Assembly: GCA_020636675.1 (NCBI GenBank)
Contig: JACJXK010000002.1
Location: forward strand, 62,001 to 126,000
DNA length: 64,000 nucleotides
Direction of reading: 5' to 3'
Source of the DNA: Prevotellaceae bacterium
Lineage (GTDB): Bacteria; Bacteroidota; Bacteroidia; Bacteroidales; Paludibacteraceae
Made by a program: the position numbers and the translations under genes. How positions within the stretch are numbered: the first letter of the stretch is position 1; every line of letters starts with the position of its first letter. Below, one piece after another: positions 25,785 to 34,529 of the stretch. The notes under the pieces are model-generated. The model was given only the letters and a program-made list of their open reading frames with translations. It searched no databases and was not told the DNA's origin.

Positions 25785-25997
25785 ATGTCGAAATTTAAAG
25801 CTCAAATTGAAAATGGTAGATGTGTGGCCTGCGGGGTATGTGAAAAGACATGCCCACGCGAGGCCATTCGCATTTATAAGGGTTGTTATGCAGATGTAAA
25901 CGATGCCCTTTGTATTGGTTGCGGACTCTGTGCTAAGGCTTGTCCGGCAGCTATTATAACCCGTGTTGAACGAATAAAAGAGGAGGAGAGAGATTGA
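25785..25997 (+). CDS. 2[4Fe-4S] ferredoxin-like protein
   Basis: Small protein of 70 residues with two complete cluster motifs, CVACGVCEKTCP (Cys13, 16, 19, 23) and CIGCGLCAKACP (Cys43, 46, 49, 53), plus an extra Cys34. No signal peptide, so it is cytosolic. The basic/acidic tail (RVERIKEEERD) overlaps the start of the membrane Fe-S gene by four bases. It likely delivers low-potential electrons to that protein. Confidence 0.92.
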   Translation: MSKFKAQIENGRCVACGVCEKTCPREAIRIYKGCYADVNDALCIGCGLCAKACPAAIITRVERIKEEERD

Positions 25998-26575
25998 AAC
26001 AAATTAAAAAAAAGAGATGGAGCGATTACTTATGGATTGTTTCGTCTACCTATTTCATCCTAGGTTTCTTTAGTATAGCATACGCTTGGGTGGGACTGCT
26101 TTGCCTAGGCACTGCGTTGATAGTATCCATTGCCGGAGGCGGTAAAATATGGTGCAACAGCTACTGCGGACGAGGTCAGATTTTTATGCATGTGGGCAAT
26201 ACGTTCCACCTTACCCGTCGGGCCGCACCGCCAAGATGGCTCTCGTCGAAGTTTTTCCGCAACACATTTTTAGCCATTTTCCTACTAACGTTTGCTGAAG
26301 TCATCTATGTTACGGTTCTTGTGGCTCAGGGCCTACAAGATATGCATCAGACCATACATTTGTTCTGGACCTTCGATGTGCCTTGGAATTGGACCTATAC
26401 GGAAGCCATATCGCCCGTGCATGCTCAGTTTGCTTTTGGCCTTTACGGCTTGATGCTTACATCGCTTATCATCGGCATCGTTCTCACCATCGTCTATCGT
26501 CCGCGTACGTGGTGCGTATTCTGCCCCATGGGAAACATCACACAGATGATTAGCAAAGCGAAGGCGAAGGAGTAG
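25994..26575 (+). CDS. NapH/CcoG-like membrane 4Fe-4S protein
   Basis: Protein of 193 residues with about four membrane segments (residues 12-30, 32-50, 90-112, 145-170). Two conserved cysteine motifs are at membrane edges: CNSYCGRGQ (Cys54, Cys58) and WCVFCPMGN near residue 180. These are typical of the NapH, RdxA and YccM group, which pass electrons between cytosolic ferredoxins and periplasmic acceptors. Only one cysteine pair sits in each motif and the polyferredoxin tail is absent, so the separate ferredoxin next to it probably supplies that part. It begins with TTG 25994 overlapping the ferredoxin stop; no nearby ATG fits better. Confidence 0.82.
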   Translation: MKQIKKKRWSDYLWIVSSTYFILGFFSIAYAWVGLLCLGTALIVSIAGGGKIWCNSYCGRGQIFMHVGNTFHLTRRAAPPRWLSSKFFRNTFLAIFLLTFAEVIYVTVLVAQGLQDMHQTIHLFWTFDVPWNWTYTEAISPVHAQFAFGLYGLMLTSLIIGIVLTIVYRPRTWCVFCPMGNITQMISKAKAKE

Positions 26576-26624
26576 TTTTATGATTGATTATCCGCAATTA
26601 TCCGTAAAAGGAATTGACTACTCC

Positions 26625-26836
26625 ATTGAATTTTTGCTCAAAAACAAGCTTATTTAACGGGAAAATAATGAGCAACCGACTAGCCGCGAAGGCGGCTGCA
26701 TAATAATAGCCGCGGACGAAGTCCGTGGTTATCAGCGCAATGATTAGACAATATTTGTAGTGCCGAACAGGTACTACATAGATAATCAACAAACTTCGAG
26801 ATTGAAATAAATGTCGAAGTTTGAATAAAAAACAGG
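26625..26836 (-). repeat. right copy of the inverted repeat flanking the redox cassette
   Basis: Reverse-orientation copy of 24385-24563, starting 50 bases after the last cassette gene. It has an additional segment with a REP-like hairpin AGCCGCGAAGGCGGCT (26682-26697) and a longer version of the GGACTTCGTCC hairpin (CGCGGACGAAGTCCGTGG). The GTAGTACC stem varies to GTAGTGCC, which keeps pairing by a G-U, suggesting selection on RNA or DNA structure. Confidence 0.75.
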
Positions 26837-27519
26837 ACTCACAAACTATATCATTTTATCACAAAATCTCTTTAAAATATTCCGGCTTGTGGAAACTGAT
26901 TTTTTCTGTCGGGATAGGGAAGAGGGAAACATAATAGACTTTGTGCAGACGTTTGCCGTATTTGTAAATGTTTCCGAGATAATCCGTGCGGTTTCCGTCG
27001 TCGTTGAGATGAGGCAGATGTTTGAATGGAATCACTAGGCTGAGCGTCCATTCTTTATAACCGATGGTGGTGTCGAAAGGTGTGGTGCCTAGGCTGGCAA
27101 ACCTGTCGATAGAGTGGAGCGTATCGGTGCTGCTTTGTCTGAGCCTGGTTTTCTGTAGCCGATGTAGAGCGTTCCGATGCAGTTACATTCAATGTTGTAA
27201 TAACCCGAATCCTCGGGAGCTTTGATGAAACACTCCATGCAGGCATCCTTGTAAACTTCGCCTCCGTCTGTGTTTTCCAGACCGCAGGTCGAATATTCAG
27301 CCACATGGTAATCTATCACGAGCGCATCTTTTGTCCTTGAAATTCTGACCTTAGCCATTGGTGCACTGTCGTCATTAGCCACCCAGTTGAAACATTCCAG
27401 AGCTTTGTATTCTATGCCTTGTTTGTCCATCCAAGAGGCTGCATCCTTGACATTTAACTGTTGATTATTTTCGCTATTATTAGAACAAGAAACCGTCGTC
27501 ATAACTCCAAAGTAAAATA

Positions 27520-28887
27520 AGGGGGGTTCTATTAATTCGAAATGCGGAAATTTCAAAAAAACAGGCATCATATAAACTGCCGAAATTCATGAGAACTCCG
27601 ACAATCTGCCCGCTGGTTCCCAAAACTTGCCTTAAGTTATAGGAAAACGCACTGACGACACATGCCTTTCGCTTATGTTTTCTCCATCATTGCTTGCTTT
27701 TTTGACTCTTCAACACGACACGACCCACTCATCCGATGAAATGTGGCTGACGCCTTAAAATCTGTTCGTATCTAGAGATGTTATAGATAAGACAGGTGAG
27801 AGCGACGTTGGCCTTAGCCCTCGCAATCCCTATCGTCCTGACAACCAGTCCTTTCATGCTCTGTTCCATGAAGCCGAAGACATGTTCCACTCGGCATCTG
27901 ACCTTTGACTTCCGACGGTTGTTCGCCTTCTGTTCCTGTGTCAACGGTCTGTTCCTATACCCTTTCTCGCATATCACGGCCTCGACTCCGTACTTCTTGA
28001 AGACGGCCTCCGTCCCCACGTACCCCGCATCGACAAAACAGGTCTGTCCTCGGTCCGTTTCGTCAAGAAGGGGTTCGAACCCCTTTGAGTCGTGCACGTT
28101 CGCCGCCGTCGTCTCATATTTGGTCACGAACTTGTGCCTCTCGTCGACCTTGGTGTGGCTCTTGTAGCCGTAGAAGGTCTCCCCCCTTTTTTTCGTCCAA
28201 CGTGCGTCTATGTCCTTGTGGCTCTTCTTGTGGGGGGTGTCGTTCCATAGTTCGTCCCCATTCCCTTCCTTTATCTTCTGGTTCTCTTCCCGCGTGTTGC
28301 GTTGCCGGGGTGCCACGACAAAACTCGCGTCGATCATCTGGCCTTTGTTGAGTTCGTAACCCTTCTGGCGGAGCATTTCCGTGAACTCGTCGAAGAGCTT
28401 GTCGTAGGCATTGGCCTTAGTCAGCTCCTCTCTGTATTTCCATATGGTGCGGGCGTCTGGCACGTCGTCCACATTCTCGATGCCGACGAATCTGCGGAAA
28501 CTGCCTCTGTCTACTATCTGATATTCAGTCTGTTCGTCACTGAGGCCGTAGTAGCGTTGTAAGAAAAGGACTTTGAACATCATCACGCAATCTATGGGAC
28601 GACGTCCGGCGTTGCTCTTCCTCTCCTTTGTGAACAGGAGCCCTTCCAATGTCGCCCTGAAGGTCTCAAAGTCAAATATGCGGGTGATGTTCTCCATTGG
28701 ATTCCCCATCTTGACCAGTCTGTCCTTGCTGTTGTCCTGTTCGAACAGCCCCGTACTCTTTGCCGTACGGAATGCAGTGAGTTTATTCATCGCTTTCTTC
28801 TTTTATGTACCACATATACAGCAAAAAACGTACCAAAAACTCAATTAATTATCTGATTTTTAAATATTTAATTTATAGAAGTCCCCT
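27520..28887 (-). mobile_element. IS5-type insertion sequence, apparently intact
   Basis: Ends form an imperfect inverted repeat (AGGGGGGTTCTATTAATT at the left, AGGGGACTTCTATAAATT reversed at the right). A 3-bp duplication ATA lies at 27517-27519 and 28888-28890. Removing the element restores an in-frame start of the CBM9-like gene, which supports these boundaries. One intact transposase lies on the minus strand. Confidence 0.85.
27729..28790 (-). CDS. IS5-family transposase
   Basis: DDE transposase of 353 residues with an N-terminal DUF772-like region (NAGRRPIDCVMMFKVLFLQR, QIVDRGSFRRFVGI). The catalytic residues lie in MIDASFVVAPRQRN, CFVDAGYVGTEAVF and RCRVEHVFGFMEQ. The frame is uninterrupted with ATG at 28790, so the element is potentially active. 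GC content is higher than in the flanks. Confidence 0.92.
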   Translation of the reverse strand: MNKLTAFRTAKSTGLFEQDNSKDRLVKMGNPMENITRIFDFETFRATLEGLLFTKERKSNAGRRPIDCVMMFKVLFLQRYYGLSDEQTEYQIVDRGSFRRFVGIENVDDVPDARTIWKYREELTKANAYDKLFDEFTEMLRQKGYELNKGQMIDASFVVAPRQRNTREENQKIKEGNGDELWNDTPHKKSHKDIDARWTKKRGETFYGYKSHTKVDERHKFVTKYETTAANVHDSKGFEPLLDETDRGQTCFVDAGYVGTEAVFKKYGVEAVICEKGYRNRPLTQEQKANNRRKSKVRCRVEHVFGFMEQSMKGLVVRTIGIARAKANVALTCLIYNISRYEQILRRQPHFIG

Positions 28888-28889
28888 AT

Positions 28890-30143
28890 ATAAAATCAAA
28901 CGGAGGAATCTTCATTTGGCATAGTAACGATGATGGAGACAACTGCACGGAAGGAAAAAAAGAACTTCTTGATTGCAAACCGGCAGCGGAAGATAATCCA
29001 ATGTGGACTTCCACCAACGGAGCAGAGGTCTTTAACGACAGTTCCGACCCAAATGCCGTATGGGTTAGCGGAGAAAATGCAGGCATCTATCTTTGGAATT
29101 TCAGCGCATACGACACCATCATGTCTTTCCGCTGCGGAAAATGGATAGAGATTCCCTTCTTCACGACGGAAACAATGTCTGACGGAGGCTTAAACGGAGC
29201 CTATTATGACAGCATTGCCACCAAAGGTGGCGAATTTCCCCTCACTTTCATCGTCGAAAGCGGATCTCTGCCGGACGGACTGACTCTAAACAGCAATGGC
29301 ACAGTCACTGGCATCGCCTCAAAAATAGGATCTTTCACCTTTTCTGTAAAGGTGACGGACCTGAATGACAAAAGCGAGACAAAAGAATACACGATCAATA
29401 TATCCGATTCTTCCCCGTATGCGACGACATACAATATTCCCGGCAGTTTCAATATGGAATACTTCGACTTGGGAGGTGCAAATGTAGCCTATTATGATGC
29501 GGACAAAAGCAACTCCGGATCAATTTTACGCAAAGACAATGCAGATGTCTATATTCAATCCATCAGCAACGGCTACTCCATCATGCAGACCACAGCCGGA
29601 GAATGGACGCAATACTCCGTAAACGTTAAGACATCGGGCTTATACACTGCTACATTCCGTCATTCGACTACATCTGACGCAACAATCGGGCTGTACATTG
29701 ACGGAATTTCCGCAGGAAAAATGACATTAACAGGGGTGGCGAATGCCTCCGGAACCAGCAACAGAAGAGGGTACACTACGTCAGAAGGCTCCTTCAACTT
29801 GACAGCCGGAGAACACAAACTAAGAGTTAAGTTAGAGGACGTTTCTTCAAACTTATATACCGACTCTGTCTCGTTCGAACTAAATCCGTCCAGCCTGATT
29901 AATACGATTGCCAGTGAAGGCATTGCCATCTCTCCCAATCCAACGAAAGAAGCGTTTCTACTACAGACACACAAACCTGCAAAGAAAGTCATAGTGAACT
30001 CCATTGACGGCATAGAGATAGATGAGTTTTATCCTACAGAAAAAAAAGCATACTTTGGAATAAACTATGCTCCTGGCGTATATGTTGCACATATAATCTT
30101 TGAAGAGAGAAGCCTTGCACTAAAAATCGTAAAACAGGAATAA
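28890..30143 (+). pseudogene. 5'-truncated secreted carbohydrate-binding protein with T9SS-type tail
   Basis: The frame is already open at the IS5 right end (GGIFIWHSNDDGDNCTEG) and has no start; ATG 29001 is internal. Domains in order: an Ig-like putative-fold repeat (ATKGGEFPLTFIVESGSLPD, then VKVTDLND), a CBM6-like module (FNMEYFDLGGANVAYYDADK through HKLRVKLEDVSS), and a C-terminal sorting-like domain (ISPNPTKEAFLLQTH, then YAPGVYVAHIIFEE). The catalytic N-terminus, probably a glycoside hydrolase, is gone. Even with the IS5 element removed a stop precedes the frame, so the truncation predates the insertion. Confidence 0.7.
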
Positions 30144-30209
30144 GGACGATTAAATTTGTCAAAGACAGAAACTATAGGCTAGATGGTAGGGTTGATGCTC
30201 GGATGCGGT

Positions 30210-30323
30210 TTAGTAACCGTCAAAATGACTGAAGTCAATCTCACAAATGCCGTAGGTATTGTCTTTTGGGAGGGAAATGTTGCCTGCTCTGTTGCTCGTT
30301 CTACAGAAAGTACGGCAAAATTT
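30210..30323 (-). pseudogene. possible C-terminal gene remnant
   Basis: A 37-codon frame without start codon ends SLPKDNTYGICEIDFSHFDG-Y at TAA 30210-30212 and looks like a real protein end. It lies in the 407-base gap 30144-30550, which otherwise shows only the promoter of the next gene. The family is unknown. Confidence 0.3.
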
Positions 30324-30500
30324 TTATTCCCTTGTATCTGGTGTGGAAATGTTTGAAATTTACCAATACGAGATGTGCCGAACTTTTGCCAATTTTTTTT
30401 GATTACGATATCTAGTTGACGCGGATTCTCAATGGGGAATGTTGCGGGTTGCCATATTCTATTTTATGCAATGGGTGTGAAATTGCAAGATTATATTATG

Positions 30501-30508
30501 TATATTTG
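30501..30508 (+). promoter_or_regulatory. -7 box of the methyltransferase gene
   Basis: TATATTTG fits the consensus, 43 bases before the ATG. No clear -33 element at the usual distance. Confidence 0.5.
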
Positions 30509-30550
30509 CTTACGATTGTCACAACTGCTAATTGTTAAATCGCAAAGAAA

Positions 30551-31261
30551 ATGCAAGAAGATGTTTATGGTGATGGGCTAAAGGCCTATCAGAAGGGAGA
30601 GAAAAACGCTACATTCGTGGTGGAGAGTGATTTGGCGGAGACCGATGAGTGGCCTGTGTCTACTTTCTTCCGCGCTTATGCGGAGATGCCGGAGGTGGAG
30701 CAAATGGCCTTACAACGGGCAACGGGCAAAGTGTTGGATGTGGGGGCTGGTGCCGGAAGCCATTCTTTGTGGTTGCAGATGAGGCATCTGGATGTCACGG
30801 CTATCGATATCTCCGAGGGGGCTGTTGATGTGATGCGTGAACGTGGTGTTCAACATCCTTTGCTGGCCGATTATTTTTGTTTTGAGGAGGGCGGTTATGA
30901 TACTATGCTGATGTTGATGAATGGAGTTGGCATTGTGGGTCGGCTGAATAGACTCTCGTCTTTCTTCTTGCAGGCAAAGAAAATTCTGAAAAAGGGAGGA
31001 CGTATATTGCTGGATTCATCGGATATCCGTTATATGTATGAGGAGGAAGATGGCAGCATGATGATTGATTTGAATGGCGACTATTATGGCGAAATGGAAT
31101 ATACCTTTGGTTTCAAAGGGGCAAAAGGGAAGACTTTCGAATGGGTGTTCGTTGATTTCGACACGTTGGCCGATTGTGCTAAACTGCATGGCTTCTCTTG
31201 CGAAAAAATATACGAGGACGACCATTTCCTATATCTGGCCGAGTTGAGAAATGAAGCATGA
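30551..31261 (+). CDS. class I SAM-dependent methyltransferase
   Basis: Cytosolic methyltransferase of 236 residues. Motif I is VLDVGAGAGSHSLWLQ (residues 60-75), followed by the acidic VTAIDISEGAVDVM, and motif IV-like YDTMLMLMNGVGIVG and the post-core LKKGGRILLDSSDI. The substrate cannot be told. A 21-base gap separates it from the PHP phosphatase gene on the same strand, so the two are probably one operon. The lipid cluster downstream has its own promoter. Confidence 0.88.
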   Translation: MQEDVYGDGLKAYQKGEKNATFVVESDLAETDEWPVSTFFRAYAEMPEVEQMALQRATGKVLDVGAGAGSHSLWLQMRHLDVTAIDISEGAVDVMRERGVQHPLLADYFCFEEGGYDTMLMLMNGVGIVGRLNRLSSFFLQAKKILKKGGRILLDSSDIRYMYEEEDGSMMIDLNGDYYGEMEYTFGFKGAKGKTFEWVFVDFDTLADCAKLHGFSCEKIYEDDHFLYLAELRNEA

Positions 31262-31282
31262 TTTAATCGTGGAGGAGAGATT

Positions 31283-31993
31283 ATGAAAACACTTCTTGAT
31301 TTACATACTCATACGTTGGTGAGTGGCCACGCTTATAGCACCATACAGGAGATGGCGGCCGCTGCTTCGGAGAAAGGCCTGAAAATATTGGGACTCACGG
31401 AACATGGTCCTGCTATGCCGGGATCTTGTCATCCTATGTATTTTCGAAACTTCGGGGTGATTCCTCGGGTCATGTATGGAGTGGAACTCTTGTTGGGTGC
31501 GGAGCTCAATATCATGGATGTTGCCGGAACCTTGGATATGGAGCAGACTGACATTGATAGGCTGGACATTAGGATAGCTGGCATACATTGCAAGTGCTTC
31601 AAAAAAGGAACAATAGAGGAGAATACGACCGGACTCGTGAACGTGATTAAGAATAAGGAAATAGACATCATCAGCCATCCTGCAGATGGTACGGCCGATC
31701 TCCTTTTCGAACCGGTTGTCCTTGCTTCGAAAGAATATGGTACGTTGCTCGAACTAAACAACAGTTCGCTGCGACCTGACCGTAAAAAGGAAAAAGCTCA
31801 TGATAATAATGTGGAGATGTTGCGGCTATGTAAAAAATATGAAGTGCCTATTATAATAGGCAGCGATGCGCACATCTCTTTTGATGTGGCATGCCACGAT
31901 CTTGCTTTGAAATTAGTGGAGAAGGTTGGTTTTCCGGAAAAACTGATCTTGAATGATAAGGTAGATGTGATTCATCCCATCCTTCCCCATTGA
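31283..31993 (+). CDS. PHP-domain phosphatase (YcdX-like)
   Basis: Protein of 236 residues in the PHP metallo-phosphoesterase family. Metal ligands are visible in LLDLHTHTLVSGHAYST (His9, His11), GLTEHGPAMPG, IAGIHCKCF, DIISHPADG and IIGSDAHISFD. The length and motif set match YcdX-type phosphatases with a trinuclear metal centre. Cytosolic. The substrate is unknown. Cotranscribed with the methyltransferase upstream. The following gap (31994-32213) holds the promoter of the next operon. Confidence 0.88.
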   Translation: MKTLLDLHTHTLVSGHAYSTIQEMAAAASEKGLKILGLTEHGPAMPGSCHPMYFRNFGVIPRVMYGVELLLGAELNIMDVAGTLDMEQTDIDRLDIRIAGIHCKCFKKGTIEENTTGLVNVIKNKEIDIISHPADGTADLLFEPVVLASKEYGTLLELNNSSLRPDRKKEKAHDNNVEMLRLCKKYEVPIIIGSDAHISFDVACHDLALKLVEKVGFPEKLILNDKVDVIHPILPH

Positions 31994-32160
31994 TTTTTCT
32001 CTTGTGACTTTTTGAAAAATGGGCGAGAGTGACCGTACTGTTTCCTGTCTTCTGCTTTTGAACGGTTGCTGATATTAAAGGATTGGAAAAAGATTAAAGA
32101 ATGAGAATTGTCTTTGTTGGCAGATAGAAGGAACATTTTTGACATGCAGTTATTCAAAAT

Positions 32161-32191
32161 TTTGCTTGGAAATCTTATTGTACTATCTTTG
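32161..32191 (+). promoter_or_regulatory. strong promoter of the ammonia-lyase/lipid operon
   Basis: TTTG (32161-32164), a 19-base spacer and TATCTTTG (32184-32191) match the Bacteroidetes -33/-7 promoter. The start codon at 32214 follows after a leader of about 17 nt. Confidence 0.75.
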
Positions 32192-32213
32192 CGCATTAAA
32201 TAAATTTAATATA

Positions 32214-33743
32214 ATGGCACAAGGAATAGATTATATCTCCTTACAAGATATTAAGAAAATCCTGTTTGATGGAGAGAAACTTCAGTTTAATGATGATGTA
32301 TTCAGAAGAATAAAGGATAGTTATGATTTCTTGGAGAATTTCTCCAAAGAACGTATTATCTATGGCATAAATACTGGTTTTGGACCAATGGCGCAGTATC
32401 GTGTGAGCGATGAGGAGCGTATACAACTTCAGTATAATATAATTAGGAGCCATTCGACTGGTGCCGGAGATCCTTTGCCGGATCTTTATGTGAAGGCTGC
32501 CATGATAGCTAGGGTCGGTACTTTTGTACAGGGCGAGTCTGGGGTCCACCCTGAGTTGGTGGAGTTGCTGACTTCGTTCATTAATAATAACATCATCCCG
32601 TTTATTCCGGAGCATGGTAGCGTGGGGGCTAGTGGTGACTTGGTACAACTGGCGCACATGGCGTTGACTCTGATTGGAGAGGGAGAGGTCTTTTATGAGG
32701 GCAAAACACAACCGGCATCGGCGGTTTTGTCTAAACTTGGGTTGAAACCATTTGGTATCCATGTCCGTGAAGGATTGTCTGTGACAAACGGCACTTCATT
32801 CATGACGGGTATCGGACTTGTCAACCTCATTTATTCGCAGCAGTTATTAAAGTGGGCGGTTTATGCCTCTGTGATGGTGAATGAGATAGCGTCCTCTTAT
32901 GATGACTTTATGAACGAAAAGCTGAATAAGGTTCGCCGGCAGGATGGCCAGCAGAAAATCGCCAAGATGATGCGTGACATATCTGCCTCTAGCTCTTGCA
33001 TGAGGAAACGTGAGGATTATTTATATGATAATGCACATTCCACGACTAGTGTCTTTACTCATAAAGTGCAGCCTTATTACTCTCTTCGTTGTGTTCCTCA
33101 GATTCTTGGACCTGTTCTTGAAGTAGTGGAGAATGCGGAGAGGGTGCTTGTCAATGAGGTCAATTCGGCTACAGACAACCCGATTGTGGATGTGGAGAAT
33201 AAAACAGTTTACCATGGTGGAAATTTCCATGGTGATTATGTCTCTTTTGAAATGGACAAACTGAAAATAGCTCTCACGAAGATGACGATGCTTATGGAAC
33301 GTCAGATGAATTATCTGTTCCATGACCGTATTAACGGCATATTGCCTCCGTTTGTTAACATGGGAGTCCTGGGCTTGAACTATGGATTGCAGGCCTCTCA
33401 GTTTACTGCCACCTCTACAACGGCAGAGTGCCAGACTTTGTCCAACCCGATGTATGTGCATTCTATCCCAAATAATAATGACAATCAGGATGTAGTTAGT
33501 ATGGGAACTAACTCTGCGCTTTTGGCAAAGAGGGTTGTCAATAATTCATATCAAGTGATGGCCATTCATTTTATGGCTATCGTACAAGCAGTAGATTGTC
33601 TGAAGATTCAAGATAAATTGTCGAAGGAAACGAAGACCATTTATGATGAAATCCGTGCTTTCTTCCCTGTGTTCAAGGACGATACTACAAAATATCAGGA
33701 CATTGCCCATGTGGAGGAATATCTGAAGACAAAAAGATTTTAA
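32214..33743 (+). CDS. aromatic amino acid (HAL/PAL/TAL family) ammonia-lyase
   Basis: Protein of 509 residues that removes ammonia from an aromatic amino acid to give an aryl acrylate. The MIO cofactor arises from Ala139-Ser140-Gly141 in GSVGASGDLVQLAHM. Tyr50 lies in IYGINTGFGPMAQ. The selectivity position reads RSH (Ser79-His80), which is histidine-lyase-like rather than the HL or FL of classic tyrosine or phenylalanine lyases, but some flavobacterial tyrosine lyases are said to differ too. No other histidine-degradation genes are near; lipid-synthesis genes follow. An aryl starter for those enzymes (for example coumarate) is therefore inferred. Start 32214 is chosen because the promoter lies inside the longer frame to 32139. 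Confidence 0.85.
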   Translation: MAQGIDYISLQDIKKILFDGEKLQFNDDVFRRIKDSYDFLENFSKERIIYGINTGFGPMAQYRVSDEERIQLQYNIIRSHSTGAGDPLPDLYVKAAMIARVGTFVQGESGVHPELVELLTSFINNNIIPFIPEHGSVGASGDLVQLAHMALTLIGEGEVFYEGKTQPASAVLSKLGLKPFGIHVREGLSVTNGTSFMTGIGLVNLIYSQQLLKWAVYASVMVNEIASSYDDFMNEKLNKVRRQDGQQKIAKMMRDISASSSCMRKREDYLYDNAHSTTSVFTHKVQPYYSLRCVPQILGPVLEVVENAERVLVNEVNSATDNPIVDVENKTVYHGGNFHGDYVSFEMDKLKIALTKMTMLMERQMNYLFHDRINGILPPFVNMGVLGLNYGLQASQFTATSTTAECQTLSNPMYVHSIPNNNDNQDVVSMGTNSALLAKRVVNNSYQVMAIHFMAIVQAVDCLKIQDKLSKETKTIYDEIRAFFPVFKDDTTKYQDIAHVEEYLKTKRF

Positions 33744-33785
33744 GGAAAGCTCCTTTTTATTTATAAAAATAGAAGAAGATAAACA

Positions 33786-34514
33786 ATGAAAGTTGCTCTA
33801 GTTACAGGAGGGTCGAGAGGTATAGGACGTGCATGCTCAGTGAAGTTGGCAGAGATGGGCTACTATGTCCTTGTGAATTACCAGTCGAACGAGGCGGAAG
33901 CCAACAATACGTTGTCTATGATTCGTGAAAAAGGGTGGGATGGCGAGATTGTCCGTTTTGATGTTTCTGTCAAGGAGGAGGTGGAAAATGCCATCTCTCA
34001 ATGGCAGGAGTCTCATCCTGACACCTACATTGAGGTCCTTGTCAATAATGCGGGCGTTCGAAGGGATAATCTTCTTGTCTGGATGACAGACGAAGATTGG
34101 AGCAAGGTGCTAGATACTAGCCTTAATGGTTTCATGTATACCACAAGGGCAGTTTTGAAGGGTATGCTTGTCAAAAAATATGGACGTATCGTGAATATGG
34201 CCTCTCTTTCCGGTCTGAAAGGATTGCCAGGACAGACTAATTATTCGGCGGCCAAAGGTGCTGTCATCGCAGCTACAAAAGCGTTGGCGCAGGAGACGGC
34301 GAAGAAGAACGTGACTGTCAATGCCGTGGCTCCTGGTTTCATCCGCACCGATATGACACAGGATCTGGACGAAGCACAGCTGAAGGCTCTTATTCCGATG
34401 GGCCATTTCGGAAATCCGGAGGACGTGGCCGAGGTGGTCGGGTTTCTGGCTTCCAAGGGAGCTTGTTATGTTACGGGCCAAGTTGTTTCTGTGAATGGGG
34501 GTTTGTATACATAG
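33786..34514 (+). CDS. 3-oxoacyl-ACP reductase (FabG-like)
   Basis: Short-chain dehydrogenase of 242 residues. The cofactor motif GGSRGIGRA sits at residues 8-16, NNAG at 87-90, and the catalytic set is Ser140 or Ser142, Tyr153 and Lys157 (NYSAAKGA). It reduces the beta-keto group on an ACP-bound chain, using NADPH by family habit. Second gene of the operon, 42 bases after the lyase and 15 before the ketosynthase. It is probably dedicated to this pathway rather than to general fatty acid synthesis. Confidence 0.87.
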   Translation: MKVALVTGGSRGIGRACSVKLAEMGYYVLVNYQSNEAEANNTLSMIREKGWDGEIVRFDVSVKEEVENAISQWQESHPDTYIEVLVNNAGVRRDNLLVWMTDEDWSKVLDTSLNGFMYTTRAVLKGMLVKKYGRIVNMASLSGLKGLPGQTNYSAAKGAVIAATKALAQETAKKNVTVNAVAPGFIRTDMTQDLDEAQLKALIPMGHFGNPEDVAEVVGFLASKGACYVTGQVVSVNGGLYT

Positions 34515-34529
34515 AAAAACATACGGATT

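Larger units (their letters stand above)
26859..28915 (-). pseudogene. CBM9-like domain lipoprotein gene split by an IS5-type element
   Basis: With the IS5 element and one ATA target copy removed, ATG 28913-28915 reads MKIPPFDFIFYFGVMTTVSC, a plausible lipoprotein signal. SNNSENNQQLNVKDAASWMD and the body of a carbohydrate-binding-9-like (DOMON-type) domain follow (DACMECFIKAPEDSGYYNIE). A further frameshift near 27135 moves the rest to another phase (DTLHSIDRFASLGTTPFD, then YKEWTLSLVIPFKHLPHL), ending FHKPEYFKEIL at TGA 26859-26861. So the gene has two independent lesions. The family is judged from pattern only. Confidence 0.7.

Noticed and set aside
24917..26575. A classical arsenic-resistance operon
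   Set aside because: An ArsR regulator is present but there is no ArsA, ArsB/Acr3, ArsC, ArsD or organoarsenical transporter; the other genes are redox proteins.
28886..29086. A 66-codon minus-strand frame at the IS5 right edge
   Set aside because: Most of it is antisense to the truncated carbohydrate-binding gene. Only its last nine codons matter, as the original start of the CBM9-like gene.
11103..30143. A complete prophage or integrative element
   Set aside because: No integrase, relaxase, capsid or conjugation gene was seen; the region is a patchwork of insertion sequences and remnants.
32139..32213. N-terminal extension of the ammonia-lyase
   Set aside because: The -33/-7 promoter lies inside it and the family sequence begins at ATG 32214.
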